Assembly (NCBI GenBank): GCA_964532715.1
Contig: CAZHIX010000033.1
Location: forward strand, 1-13,310
Length of the DNA stretch: 13,310 nt
Direction of reading: 5' to 3'
DNA from: 1-14-0-10-45-29 sp964532715
GTDB taxonomy: Archaea > Micrarchaeota > Micrarchaeia > Anstonellales > Anstonellaceae
The notes below the pieces were generated by a model. The model was not told where the DNA came from. It made no database searches and saw only the letters and a program-made list of their open reading frames with translations. Numbering within the stretch: position 1 is the first letter of the stretch; every line of letters starts with the position of its first letter. Position numbers and translations under genes: made by a program. Shown here one piece after another: positions 1 to 6,191 of this stretch.

Positions 1-45
1 GACCTACGTATTCAAAGTACTTGAAAAAGTGGGGGAACGACGGCA

Positions 46-840
46 CTACAAAAGTCCAAAAACAAGCGCTAACCCCCAACAAAAGGCAGTTTGCGCTCGG
101 GGTGCACTGTTATTTAGTACTTCGAATGAAGTTTCAGATGGTGCAAGTGCGTCCCATATATTTTTGGTCTCGGAGTTTATAGAAATAGTTTGTAGTGCAC
201 TTGCTGGCCAAGAATCATCACAGTTTGGAATTTGAGTATAATCAAGTTGCTTATGTAAATTTGCTTTTTCATCTGAAACTCTTGCACAGACCGCAAGATC
301 ATCTTGTGCAGTGCTATCAACATAAGGACAGAAAATTACTCTAAAATCTTTTTTCATTGGATTTTGAGGAAATGGGAATTTTATAGCTACTTTTCCATTT
401 GAGTTTGTAAAGGTCTTGCAAACTTTACTAGCACTAATTGAACCATATGGATCAAATGTTGCACCTCCTACATATCTACCGCCATCAATTATTATCAGCC
501 CACCTTTCACATAATTTACAACCCCCTCCCCAGATATAGGATCTGCAGTTATATAGTAAAGTTCAATTTCAAGTTTCCCATCTGGCGCATTTTTTTCATG
601 TTCATAAAAAACATTCATAAACGTAGAAGTTGCAGGTGCAGGACAAACTGCAGGAACACATTGACATTTCCCATCGCTACCTTCCTGACAAGTGTAATCA
701 GAACCTTGAGCACACGTTTTTGCAGAGATATCACAGGGGGGATCTGAACCCTCGCACACAATTGAGTGCAAAAAACCCGAAAGAAAAGATATGAGCACTA
801 ATACAAAAAATATTTTAACAGATTTTCCCCCACAATTCAT
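46..840 (-). CDS. Small secreted Cys-rich protein, unknown function
   Basis: 264 aa, not recognised as a named family. Residues about 8-28 form a hydrophobic signal peptide after a short charged N-terminus, so the protein is probably exported. Residues 29-66 hold seven cysteines (C29, C36, C43, C51, C59, C61, C66) in three short modules with a GSD core (GSD at 31-33, 46-48 and 54-56), suggesting a small disulfide-bonded knot. The middle, about 75-230, looks like a beta-rich extracellular domain with three more cysteines (about C143, C173, C187). The last 14 residues are hydrophobic (FCWGLALVFGLL at the end), too short for a standard membrane helix, with no basic stop-transfer tail. The ATG start is supported by a TATA box 26 nt upstream, which predicts a leaderless transcript. 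The gene is alone on its strand up to tRNA-Phe. Export is inferred with good confidence; the role is unknown. Confidence 0.75.
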   Translation of the reverse strand: MNCGGKSVKIFFVLVLISFLSGFLHSIVCEGSDPPCDISAKTCAQGSDYTCQEGSDGKCQCVPAVCPAPATSTFMNVFYEHEKNAPDGKLEIELYYITADPISGEGVVNYVKGGLIIIDGGRYVGGATFDPYGSISASKVCKTFTNSNGKVAIKFPFPQNPMKKDFRVIFCPYVDSTAQDDLAVCARVSDEKANLHKQLDYTQIPNCDDSWPASALQTISINSETKNIWDALAPSETSFEVLNNSAPRAQTAFCWGLALVFGLL

Positions 841-861
841 GAGAGTGTAACGGATATGTGG

Positions 862-870
862 TTTTTATAT
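862..870 (-). promoter_or_regulatory. TATA box of the secreted Cys-rich protein gene
   Basis: Read on the minus strand, ATATAAAAA is centred about 26 nt upstream of the ATG at 840. In archaea transcription starts about 25-27 nt downstream of the TATA centre, so the mRNA would begin at or next to the start codon. Confidence 0.6.
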
Positions 871-977
871 GTTCTTATTATGAGTTACACAAACAGCAGT
901 GTTTTACACCGTCACAGTTCAAATTGTTTTTGACAATTCGACCCGCGGGCAACTCAGATCTCTTGTGAGATTTGACC

Positions 978-995
978 ATTTGAACCTGCAACACA
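978..995 (-). repeat. 18-nt copy of the tRNA-Phe variable/T-arm segment
   Basis: On the plus strand ATTTGAACCTGCAACACA is identical to 1204-1221 inside the tRNA-Phe gene, in the same orientation, 226 nt apart. It covers tRNA positions about 43-60, including the unusual A51 mismatch of this T stem, so it is specific to this tRNA rather than a generic T-loop match. Neither the rest of a tRNA nor the acceptor 3' end is present. It could be a decayed tRNA duplicate or an integration scar. Confidence 0.5.
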
Positions 996-1165
996 AAATG
1001 AACAAAAGATAAGCAAGAGTAAACAATGAATAAGTGAGAGACAATAATGATAATAATAAGTTTTCAAAATATGTTCAGCACTGATTGTGTAAAATTGATT
1101 TTATAGCTAAAAATGACTCCCAAAACTAAAACTAAGAACGCTTCAAAAACCTGTGAAACGAGCCG

Positions 1166-1191
1166 AATTTTTGAGCATAAGCTCAAAAATT
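1166..1191 (-). terminator. T5 tract and 11-bp hairpin at the tRNA-Phe 3' end
   Basis: Directly after the discriminator base, the minus strand reads ATTTTTGAGC, loop TTAT, GCTCAAAAAT, an inverted repeat of 9-11 bp (1166-1176 with 1181-1191). The T5 tract adjoining the tRNA is the usual archaeal termination signal. The hairpin may stabilise the end or assist 3' processing. Confidence 0.55.
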
Positions 1192-1264
1192 GCCAAGGGC
1201 GGGATTTGAACCTGCAACACATCGGTCTTCAGCCGATTGCTCTCCCAGGTTGAGCTACCTTGGC
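1191..1264 (-). tRNA. tRNA-Phe (anticodon GAA)
   Basis: The 74-nt cloverleaf on the minus strand has acceptor GCCAAGG/CCTTGGC with A73, D stem GCTC/GAGC, anticodon stem ATCGG/CCGAT around loop CTGAAGA (anticodon GAA), a 5-nt variable loop, and T arm GCAGG-TTCAAAT-CCCGC with one A-C mismatch at 51-63. There is no intron and CCA is not encoded. A TATA-like ATATATAT at 1293-1300 lies upstream and a T5 tract follows. Confidence 0.95.
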
Positions 1265-1292
1265 ACAAAATTGCAAATGGCACGTAAATGAC

Positions 1293-1300
1293 ATATATAT
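1293..1300 (-). promoter_or_regulatory. TATA box of tRNA-Phe
   Basis: ATATATAT is centred about 32 nt upstream of the first tRNA base, which leaves room for a 5' leader of about 6 nt removed by RNase P. Confidence 0.55.
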
Positions 1301-1375
1301 GATAAGATATTATTTGCGCGCGCATTTAATATTGATAATTTGCGTTTTTAAATGCAACGCCTTGTTGTTATGAGA

Positions 1376-3127
1376 TTATACTTTTGTCAAAATCCAAAGA
1401 GTTGCCAAAACTGCACCTAAAATTCCCACAGGGATTGCAATTTTTAGAAGTGAGAATACTGCATTAAACGTGCTTACAATTTCAGAAGATTGATATGGAC
1501 CTAAAACCTTTAGTTTAATTCTTTTTTTCACCATACCAAATTCTACTGCGGATAGATTATCATGCGCTTTTTTTGCAAGCTCTAAAACTGCAGATTCAAG
1601 TTCATCGTAATCGTCCACGCCAGCGGGATTGAACACGCCCCTAACGGCATTTAGCTCATGTGAATCAGTAGTAAATATTTCTACTTGACGTGCATGTGAA
1701 TATTGTTTTTTTATTGCATCTATGAGTTTCTCTCTGGCGTTTGCAATTATACTATTTGAATCAATCAAAACATAAAATATTGGTTTGTGCGACGCAGAAT
1801 CAAAACATGCAACTTTTATACCACCAGACGCTACACTTGATATATTTTTTGGATAATCACAAGCCCAACCTGCACGCATTGCTTCCATAAGTCTTTTTTG
1901 AGATTTTGCATTTTCAAGCGCGTCTAACATATCAAAAGACTCTTTTGAACCTGGCTCTACGTAATCTACATCTTCTGATTCACAATTATGACAATCAATA
2001 GCTATTGAATCCCCATTTTCAAGTCGTGCATTTTCCATTAAAGCCCAACCAATAGCTAAGTTCACATCTTCAGTTGATTGTGGAGCACGAGTAAATGCGA
2101 ATATGACATCGTTATTTATTTGCATGTGATGACAACTTTCCAATGCTTTTTTACCAAGCCTGTATGAAAAATACGCTGGGCGAAGATTAATTTCTGAAAT
2201 AGCCTCATTACAATTATCTATAATGTAATCTAAACAATCTGATTTGACTGGATCTAAATCATGAGTTGCAGTCCCATGAAAAACAAATGTGCAATTAGAA
2301 ATATGTGTTTTTAATCTGGATTCAATAAGTGCAGAAAATTGTGCACCCCCCAAATTTCCAAACGGCCCGAAATGAAAATAGGGAACCACCCAATCCATAA
2401 CCCCGACATTAGTTTTAAATCTTGCAACTGCAACCCAAGTGTTTGCAATCTCGCCCATCTCATCAAAAGCATCTTCAATCTCATTATCCTGATATAACCA
2501 TTGAGATGCAAAGAGCGAAATTGCATCTGAGGAAGAAATCCCAAGATTCTTTTTCAGTGGTCTTGAAGCCATGAATAAAATAGAGTATAATAAGAATACG
2601 AAAACTAATGAGGAGAGTGCGATTTTTATTGCAGAATCCTCTATCGCTTCAGCAAATAAAAATGAAGCAAATATAAGTGCACCAAGATGTAGAATTGATT
2701 GTAGCGTTGCAAAAATCCAACACGAACGCTCAAGACCAAAAGCAAATTTTAGTATTACAAGCCAGACAAGAAATGAAATACCAAAACCGACATATACAAA
2801 ATCACGTATGAAAAAAATTGCTAGAAAATAGAAAAACGAATATGTGATACAAGATAATAATGCTACTGCAAGTGCACGCGCAAAATTAACTTTTCTTCTT
2901 GAAATATTAAGTACAACAGAAGTAAAAATTGATGGAAATGCTACTACTAAAACGATCATTGCTGAACCAAAAGTTATAGATTCAAAATCAAATTTTTGCA
3001 GATGTAATCCACCGATTAGCGCACCAAAGATTAATGCGCTAAGCAGAATAAATGAAATTAACACTTTTGGATGTGGCAGACTCACAAAATATTTTGTTAT
3101 TGATACTGCCTCTTTTGCAGACTCCAT
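1376..3127 (-). CDS. DUF2070 family archaeal integral membrane protein
   Basis: 583 aa. Six hydrophobic segments lie in the first 190 residues (about 22-42, 52-74, 85-107, 110-132, 140-160, 166-187). A soluble domain of about 350 residues follows, then one C-terminal membrane helix (about 560-580). The soluble part carries the family's typical motifs: HFGPFGN at 252-258, HGTATHDLDP at 284-293, DCHN at 378-381 and TDSHELN at 487-493. DUF2070 proteins are widespread in archaea and not characterised. The repeated His/Asp motifs suggest, as inference only, a metal-binding or hydrolytic site on a membrane-anchored domain. The ATG at 3127 is supported by a TATA box about 28 nt upstream, giving a leaderless mRNA. 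The gene is monocistronic: tRNA-Phe follows 112 nt downstream on the same strand with its own promoter. Confidence 0.85.
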   Translation of the reverse strand: MESAKEAVSITKYFVSLPHPKVLISFILLSALIFGALIGGLHLQKFDFESITFGSAMIVLVVAFPSIFTSVVLNISRRKVNFARALAVALLSCITYSFFYFLAIFFIRDFVYVGFGISFLVWLVILKFAFGLERSCWIFATLQSILHLGALIFASFLFAEAIEDSAIKIALSSLVFVFLLYSILFMASRPLKKNLGISSSDAISLFASQWLYQDNEIEDAFDEMGEIANTWVAVARFKTNVGVMDWVVPYFHFGPFGNLGGAQFSALIESRLKTHISNCTFVFHGTATHDLDPVKSDCLDYIIDNCNEAISEINLRPAYFSYRLGKKALESCHHMQINNDVIFAFTRAPQSTEDVNLAIGWALMENARLENGDSIAIDCHNCESEDVDYVEPGSKESFDMLDALENAKSQKRLMEAMRAGWACDYPKNISSVASGGIKVACFDSASHKPIFYVLIDSNSIIANAREKLIDAIKKQYSHARQVEIFTTDSHELNAVRGVFNPAGVDDYDELESAVLELAKKAHDNLSAVEFGMVKKRIKLKVLGPYQSSEIVSTFNAVFSLLKIAIPVGILGAVLATLWILTKV

Positions 3128-3150
3128 ATAAGTTTTGGATGCATTGTGAA

Positions 3151-3159
3151 TTTATAAAA
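3151..3159 (-). promoter_or_regulatory. TATA box of the DUF2070 gene
   Basis: TTTTATAAA on the minus strand is centred about 28 nt upstream of the ATG at 3127, the spacing of a leaderless archaeal promoter. Confidence 0.6.
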
Positions 3160-3237
3160 TCAACATCTGCACAATTGATAAACAAAAATAGTGATTACTA
3201 AGAGTTATACCTTTTTCTTAAACAAAAGTAGCAATTG

Positions 3238-3468
3238 TTAGAATTTATTATTTTTTCTTGATCTTTGTTCAGTCTCAAATTGGGCACCAAGTCGCATTGT
3301 ATGATTTTGAGATACTCTGCTCTTGAGTATTTCTTGTAAATCATGAACATTTTGAACATACTCGCTAGCTACTGCACTAAAGGGTTTTTTCTTTCTATTT
3401 GCAATTTTTGTGAGTTCAAGCGCCAAGTATCTAATCTCAGAGTTAGCGTTCGCCTTTTCCTCTTCCAT
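3238..3468 (-). CDS. 76-aa hypothetical protein
   Basis: 76 aa from the ATG at 3466-3468, beginning MEEEKANANSE. The frame stays open up to a TTG at 3507, but the internal ATG is preferred because ATTATTAA (minus strand, 3492-3499) sits about 27 nt upstream of it, matching the leaderless spacing of neighbouring genes. The product is charged and probably helical, with a basic stretch NRKKKPF near residue 25 and a basic C-terminus (RSRKNNKF), so it may bind nucleic acid. No family recognised. It diverges from the NMD3 gene, with the gapped tandem repeat lying between the two. Confidence 0.6.
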   Translation of the reverse strand: MEEEKANANSEIRYLALELTKIANRKKKPFSAVASEYVQNVHDLQEILKSRVSQNHTMRLGAQFETEQRSRKNNKF

Positions 3469-3501
3469 AATCTGTTTATGCTTGAAAATGCTTAATAATG
3501 G

Positions 3502-3602
3502 TTGCATCTATGTCAAACTATCAATACGCCACAGATNNNNNNNNNNTTACACATGCATTGCACTTATGCAAGTTATCGCTACACCACAGATATTACACAT
3601 GC
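3502..3602. repeat. Imperfect tandem repeat (about 46-nt period) interrupted by the N gap
   Basis: The first copy starts at TTGCA (3502) and runs to CCACAGAT (3536), then the gap, then TTACACATGC (3547-3556). The second copy starts at TTGCA (3558) and runs through CCACAGATATTACACATGC, ending at 3602. TTACACATGC recurs exactly 46 nt apart (3547 and 3593). If only one copy is split, a single A is missing. The fixed-size N run suggests instead that further copies were collapsed by the assembler. The array ends right at the NMD3 TATA box. Confidence 0.7.
3537..3546. other. Assembly gap (10 Ns)
   Basis: Ten undetermined bases fall within the repeat between divergent genes. No coding sequence supported here crosses the gap once the NMD3 start at 3634 is accepted. 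Confidence 0.95.
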
Positions 3603-3609
3603 TTTTATT
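3603..3609 (+). promoter_or_regulatory. TATA box of the NMD3 gene
   Basis: TTTTATT is centred about 28 nt upstream of the ATG at 3634. It immediately follows the last base of the tandem repeat, so the repeat occupies the BRE/activator position of this promoter. Confidence 0.45.
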
Positions 3610-3633
3610 CACATACGCACCTACTTTACATAT

Positions 3634-4329
3634 ATGGAAATGATATGCCCAAGATGTGCAAAAAGCTCGCTTGATACAGCGTTCGTAGGTGATTTTTGTA
3701 TATACTGTCATCTTGAATCCAAAAAAGAAGAATTGCCCAATTCAGTACAGATTATAATATGCCCAAAAACAGGACTTATGCGCACAACGGCGAAGGTAGC
3801 ATCCGAGCAAAAGACTCAGCGCTATAGTTTATCTAAAAAAAAGGTTGCTGAAAGTTGGATAAAACCAGATAACTCATTGATAAAACAAATAGTAAAGCGC
3901 CCATTTAAAAAAGCAGGTTTTGATTGCAAATACAAAATGGGAGATGAATTTATTACATTATATTTTGAGGGTGCAGATGGTCAAAAAATAACACACGAAC
4001 ATCCGTTTCACATAGAGTATGTTAAGATTTTATCTCCAATGGCGTCTAGAGCAACTGGAGGATATTTTGAAGCGATTGTACAACTTAGAGGAGATAGAGA
4101 AAAAATTGAAAAGTATCGCAAAAGAATAGTCAAAGAACTTCAAAGACATACATTCATTGCAAAAGACTTAAATTTGCCAGAAGGAGTTGACATTTATGTC
4201 GGGCAAAAAGAAAAGATTCAAACAATACTTAGAGATCTTGGATTGATATCTGAACGTTCAAAAAAATTATCAGGACAACGAAGAGATACAAAACGACTTT
4301 ATAGAGATACATTTTTAGTTAGGTTTTAG
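3634..4329 (+). CDS. NMD3-family ribosome-associated protein
   Basis: 231 aa from the ATG at 3634. An N-terminal zinc finger is formed by C5-x2-C8 and C22-x2-C25, followed by CPKTG (43-47). The central region has the family signature around RATGGYFEAIVQLRG (139-153). The C-terminus (about 203-231) has the typical SKKLSGQRR and LYRDTFLVR segments. Eukaryotic NMD3 is the 60S subunit export adaptor; archaeal homologues keep the core without export domains and are thought to act on the large ribosomal subunit, though their job is not settled. This copy is short, with one zinc finger rather than two. The frame is open upstream to a TTG at 3502 across the assembly gap, but that extension is repeat sequence and a TATA-like box sits 28 nt before 3634. 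tRNA-His follows 94 nt downstream. Confidence 0.88.
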   Translation: MEMICPRCAKSSLDTAFVGDFCIYCHLESKKEELPNSVQIIICPKTGLMRTTAKVASEQKTQRYSLSKKKVAESWIKPDNSLIKQIVKRPFKKAGFDCKYKMGDEFITLYFEGADGQKITHEHPFHIEYVKILSPMASRATGGYFEAIVQLRGDREKIEKYRKRIVKELQRHTFIAKDLNLPEGVDIYVGQKEKIQTILRDLGLISERSKKLSGQRRDTKRLYRDTFLVRF

Positions 4330-4391
4330 CGGTCGCAAGATATTTTGAAATTTGTAGAGTTTGACGAGAAGTGATAGGATAGGTGTTTTTA

Positions 4392-4406
4392 ATCTTCTTT
4401 GAAGAT
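4392..4406 (+). terminator. 6-bp inverted repeat between NMD3 and tRNA-His
   Basis: ATCTTC-TTT-GAAGAT can form a small hairpin. It lies 62 nt after the NMD3 stop and just downstream of TTTTTAAT (4386-4393), which could be either the NMD3 terminator T-run or the tRNA-His TATA element (centre about 33 nt before the tRNA). The role is undecided. Confidence 0.3.
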
Positions 4407-4423
4407 AATAATATACTATTATG

Positions 4424-4531
4424 GCCACGGTGGTGTAATGGTAGCATTGGGGATTGTGGAAAGCCCCTCATCCGATTTTGGATGATGTTTGCAAAACTCC
4501 CTTAGTCCGAGTTCAAATCTCGGCTGTGGCC
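4424..4531 (+). tRNA. tRNA-His (anticodon GTG) with a 37-nt intron
   Basis: The mature 71-nt cloverleaf has acceptor GCCACGG/CTGTGGC, D arm GTG/CAT, anticodon stem GGGGA/TCCCT, loop TTGTGGC (anticodon GTG), a 4-nt variable loop and T arm CCGAG-TTCAAAT-CTCGG. C73 (4531) together with an encoded G at position -1 (4423) is the tRNA-His identity pair. CCA is not encoded. The coding segments are interrupted between positions 37 and 38 by an intron at 4460-4496. Confidence 0.95.
4460..4496 (+). other. tRNA-His intron at canonical position 37/38 with BHB motif
   Basis: The pre-tRNA folds into a bulge-helix-bulge. The anticodon stem is stacked on a 4-bp central helix TTGT (4454-4457) with GCAA (4491-4494). 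A 3-nt bulge GGA (4458-4460) lies on the 5' side and AAC (4495-4497) on the 3' side. An inner helix AAGC/GTTT and a hairpin TCATCC-GATTTT-GGATGA complete the intron. Archaeal tRNA endonuclease cuts after the second base of each bulge, giving a 37-nt intron. Confidence 0.9.
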
Positions 4532-4563
4532 CATTATATTCAATCTTGAAAGCTTGCAACTGA

Positions 4564-4571
4564 TTTTTAAA
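4564..4571 (+). promoter_or_regulatory. TATA box of the LonB-like ATPase gene
   Basis: TTTTTAAA is centred about 27 nt upstream of the GTG at 4595, the leaderless spacing. An ATG two bases earlier (4593) is in another reading frame, so GTG is the start. Confidence 0.5.
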
Positions 4572-4594
4572 CCAAAAAATACATAGATATAGAT

Positions 4595-6034
4595 GTGGAA
4601 GAAAAATTTAATTTTGATAATACCAGTCAGATCAAAATCCCAACAAACATGCTTGAACAGATAATAGGTCAAGATGAAGCAGTTGAAATTGCAAAATTGG
4701 TAGCAGTGCAACGACGCCATCTTTTACTTGTAGGAGCTCCGGGAACTGGAAAATCTATGATTGCACGTTCAATTGCATCTTTACTCCCCAGTGCAAAAAC
4801 TGAGATTTCACTATTGCACAACCCCGCAAAACCAGAAAGACCATTTTTAGAAATACGAGATAGAAATAGCTTAAAAGATATGGATATGGGAAGTCAGCAG
4901 ATACGAGGAATAATTTTAATGCCAGACGAAGTTCCTCATTTTGTATCTGAGCGCTTAGGTTTTAGATGCAGGTCTTGCACAAAATATTCAAGCCCAAATA
5001 AATCAGTCTGTCCATATTGCAATAAAGAAAAGTTCAGACAATCAGCAGGACCATTTGATGATTTACTTGTTCAACTTGGAGATAATGAACGTGAGGATAT
5101 AGTTCATACTACAAAAATATCAGATGGAAAAGAAGAATTAGTTATTTTTGAGCGTGTTGATGAACGTTCAATTCGCGCACTAAATCAAGACGAATTAGCT
5201 CAAGGCCAAGAAGGTTCTACCAAAGGATTTTCAAGAAATGTAATTGTTCCAATAGACAGAAAACTTTTTGTTCAAGCAACAGGTGCATCAGAGACTGAGC
5301 TTTTAGGAGACGTTCGCCACGACCCGTATGGAGGACATAACCAAATTGGAACTCCAGCATATACACGTGTGGTTCCCGGAGCAATTCACGAGGCTCACGA
5401 GGGAGTTTTATTCATAGACGAGTTAATTTCAATAGGTCATTTACAAAGACATTTGCTTAGTGCTATGCAGGATAAACGTTTTCCAATAATGGGAAGAAAT
5501 TCGTCTTCAACAGGTGCAACAGTTCGTGTAGATAATGTACCGTGCGATTTCATTTTAGTTTCTGCAATAAATCTCTCGGATATACACAAAATAATGCCTG
5601 CGTTGCGCTCAAGAATAAGTGGAGATGGATATGAGGTAGTAGTAAATTCAGTCATGGATGATAATGCACAAAATCGTGAAAAGTTTGCACAATTTGTCGC
5701 ACAGGAAATAAAGAAAGACACGAAAATTCCACACGCAACAAAAGAAGCAGTGAATGCGTTGCTTGATGTTGCAAGAAAAAAGGCAAAAATATTAGATCAG
5801 CGCGCGGGTATTTCTTTACGTTTAAGAAGTCTATCAGGAATATTGAAATCTGCAGGGGACTGGGCAACGGTTGAAGGTTCACAATTCATAGAACAAAAAC
5901 ATATCAAGATGGCACTTATTCGTGGCAAGATGGCTGAGGAACAGATGAGCGCAAAGTACGGTTCAGTTTTCAAAGCTTCAATGTCTGATTGGGAAACAGA
6001 TTTTTCAAATCCAAACGATAAAGACGCAAGATGA
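4595..6034 (+). CDS. LonB-like AAA+ ATPase with zinc ribbon, no protease domain
   Basis: 479 aa from GTG. The sequence follows archaeal LonB through the AAA+ module: IIGQDEAVEIAK (23-34), QRRHLLLVGAPGTGKS with Walker A at 47-54, the LonB segment LLGDVRHDPYGG (236-247), TPAYTRVVPGAIHEAHEGV (253-271), Walker B VLFIDE (271-276), sensor-1 region LVSAIN (321-326), arginine residues in PALRSR (335-340), and a sensor-2 helix RLRSLSGILKSAGD (409-422). Two family features are missing. The C-terminal serine-lysine protease domain is absent: the protein ends about 40 residues after the ATPase lid. The transmembrane hairpin that LonB inserts in the AAA+ domain is replaced by a zinc ribbon, C125-x2-C128 and C139-x2-C142. 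It is therefore probably a soluble unfoldase, remodeller or adaptor rather than a protease. tRNA-His is 63 nt upstream and herA 157 nt downstream. Confidence 0.85.
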   Translation: MEEKFNFDNTSQIKIPTNMLEQIIGQDEAVEIAKLVAVQRRHLLLVGAPGTGKSMIARSIASLLPSAKTEISLLHNPAKPERPFLEIRDRNSLKDMDMGSQQIRGIILMPDEVPHFVSERLGFRCRSCTKYSSPNKSVCPYCNKEKFRQSAGPFDDLLVQLGDNEREDIVHTTKISDGKEELVIFERVDERSIRALNQDELAQGQEGSTKGFSRNVIVPIDRKLFVQATGASETELLGDVRHDPYGGHNQIGTPAYTRVVPGAIHEAHEGVLFIDELISIGHLQRHLLSAMQDKRFPIMGRNSSSTGATVRVDNVPCDFILVSAINLSDIHKIMPALRSRISGDGYEVVVNSVMDDNAQNREKFAQFVAQEIKKDTKIPHATKEAVNALLDVARKKAKILDQRAGISLRLRSLSGILKSAGDWATVEGSQFIEQKHIKMALIRGKMAEEQMSAKYGSVFKASMSDWETDFSNPNDKDAR

Positions 6035-6091
6035 TTTACAAAAAATTCAAACAAACTGCACAATAAACCATTTACCTAACTACCGATGATA

Positions 6092-6112
6092 ACGCGCGTA
6101 TGAATTGCGCGT
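6092..6112 (+). terminator. Possible terminator between the LonB-like gene and herA
   Basis: An inverted repeat ACGCGC (6092-6097) with GCGCGT (6107-6112), loop of 9 nt, is followed by the T-rich stretch GTTTTAATTTGTTTTTG. It is the only GC-rich element in the 157-nt spacer. Archaea mainly need the T-run; the hairpin may be incidental. Confidence 0.4.
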
Positions 6113-6162
6113 GTTTTAATTTGTTTTTGATATATATTTTGAAAACAAACATTGTTTTGCTA

Positions 6163-6171
6163 TTATATATT
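6163..6171 (+). promoter_or_regulatory. TATA box of herA
   Basis: TTATATATT is centred about 25 nt upstream of the ATG at 6192 and separates herA transcription from the upstream ATPase gene. Confidence 0.6.
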
Positions 6172-6191
6172 TTTAGATTGAAATACAATTG

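Larger units (their letters stand above)
841..1190. other. 350-nt gene-free stretch with small hairpins and a partial tRNA-Phe copy
   Basis: No credible coding frame. It contains a 6-bp hairpin at 922-927/933-938 (AATTGT/ACAATT), a 5-bp hairpin at 958-962/967-971 (ATCTC/GAGAT), an 18-nt exact copy of part of the tRNA-Phe gene at 978-995, and the hairpin at the tRNA-Phe 3' end. The rest (996-1165) is low-complexity AT-rich DNA in which nothing further was recognised. Confidence 0.5.

Noticed and set aside
29..235. Plus-strand 68-aa open frame at the left edge
   Set aside because: Lies antisense to the C-terminal part of the secreted protein gene, with no domain and no promoter-like element.
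1040..1090. C/D box RNA suggested by ATGATAA and a downstream CTGA
   Set aside because: The C box is imperfect, no C'/D' pair is visible, and the distance leaves no proper guide layout.
1315..1324. TGCGCGCGCA palindrome upstream of tRNA-Phe
   Set aside because: Perfect but only 10 bp of alternating GC, with no second copy or obvious partner gene.
1143..1325. 60-aa minus-strand open frame
   Set aside because: It overlaps the whole tRNA-Phe gene and has no protein-like features.
2571..3131. Plus-strand open frames opposite the DUF2070 membrane region
   Set aside because: Antisense shadows of a clear membrane protein gene, rich in Lys/Asn/Ser with no recognisable domain.
3502..3633. Upstream extension of NMD3 from the TTG at 3502
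   Set aside because: It runs through the N gap and tandem repeat, adds residues not resembling NMD3, and the zinc finger starts properly at the ATG at 3634 with a TATA-like box 28 nt before it.
4593..4595. ATG as the start of the LonB-like gene
   Set aside because: It is in a different reading frame; the ATPase frame starts with the overlapping GTG at 4595.
6080..6112. Second C/D box candidate (GATGATA before the GC-rich inverted repeat)
   Set aside because: No D box follows, and the inverted repeat with T-rich tail is better explained as a terminator-like element.
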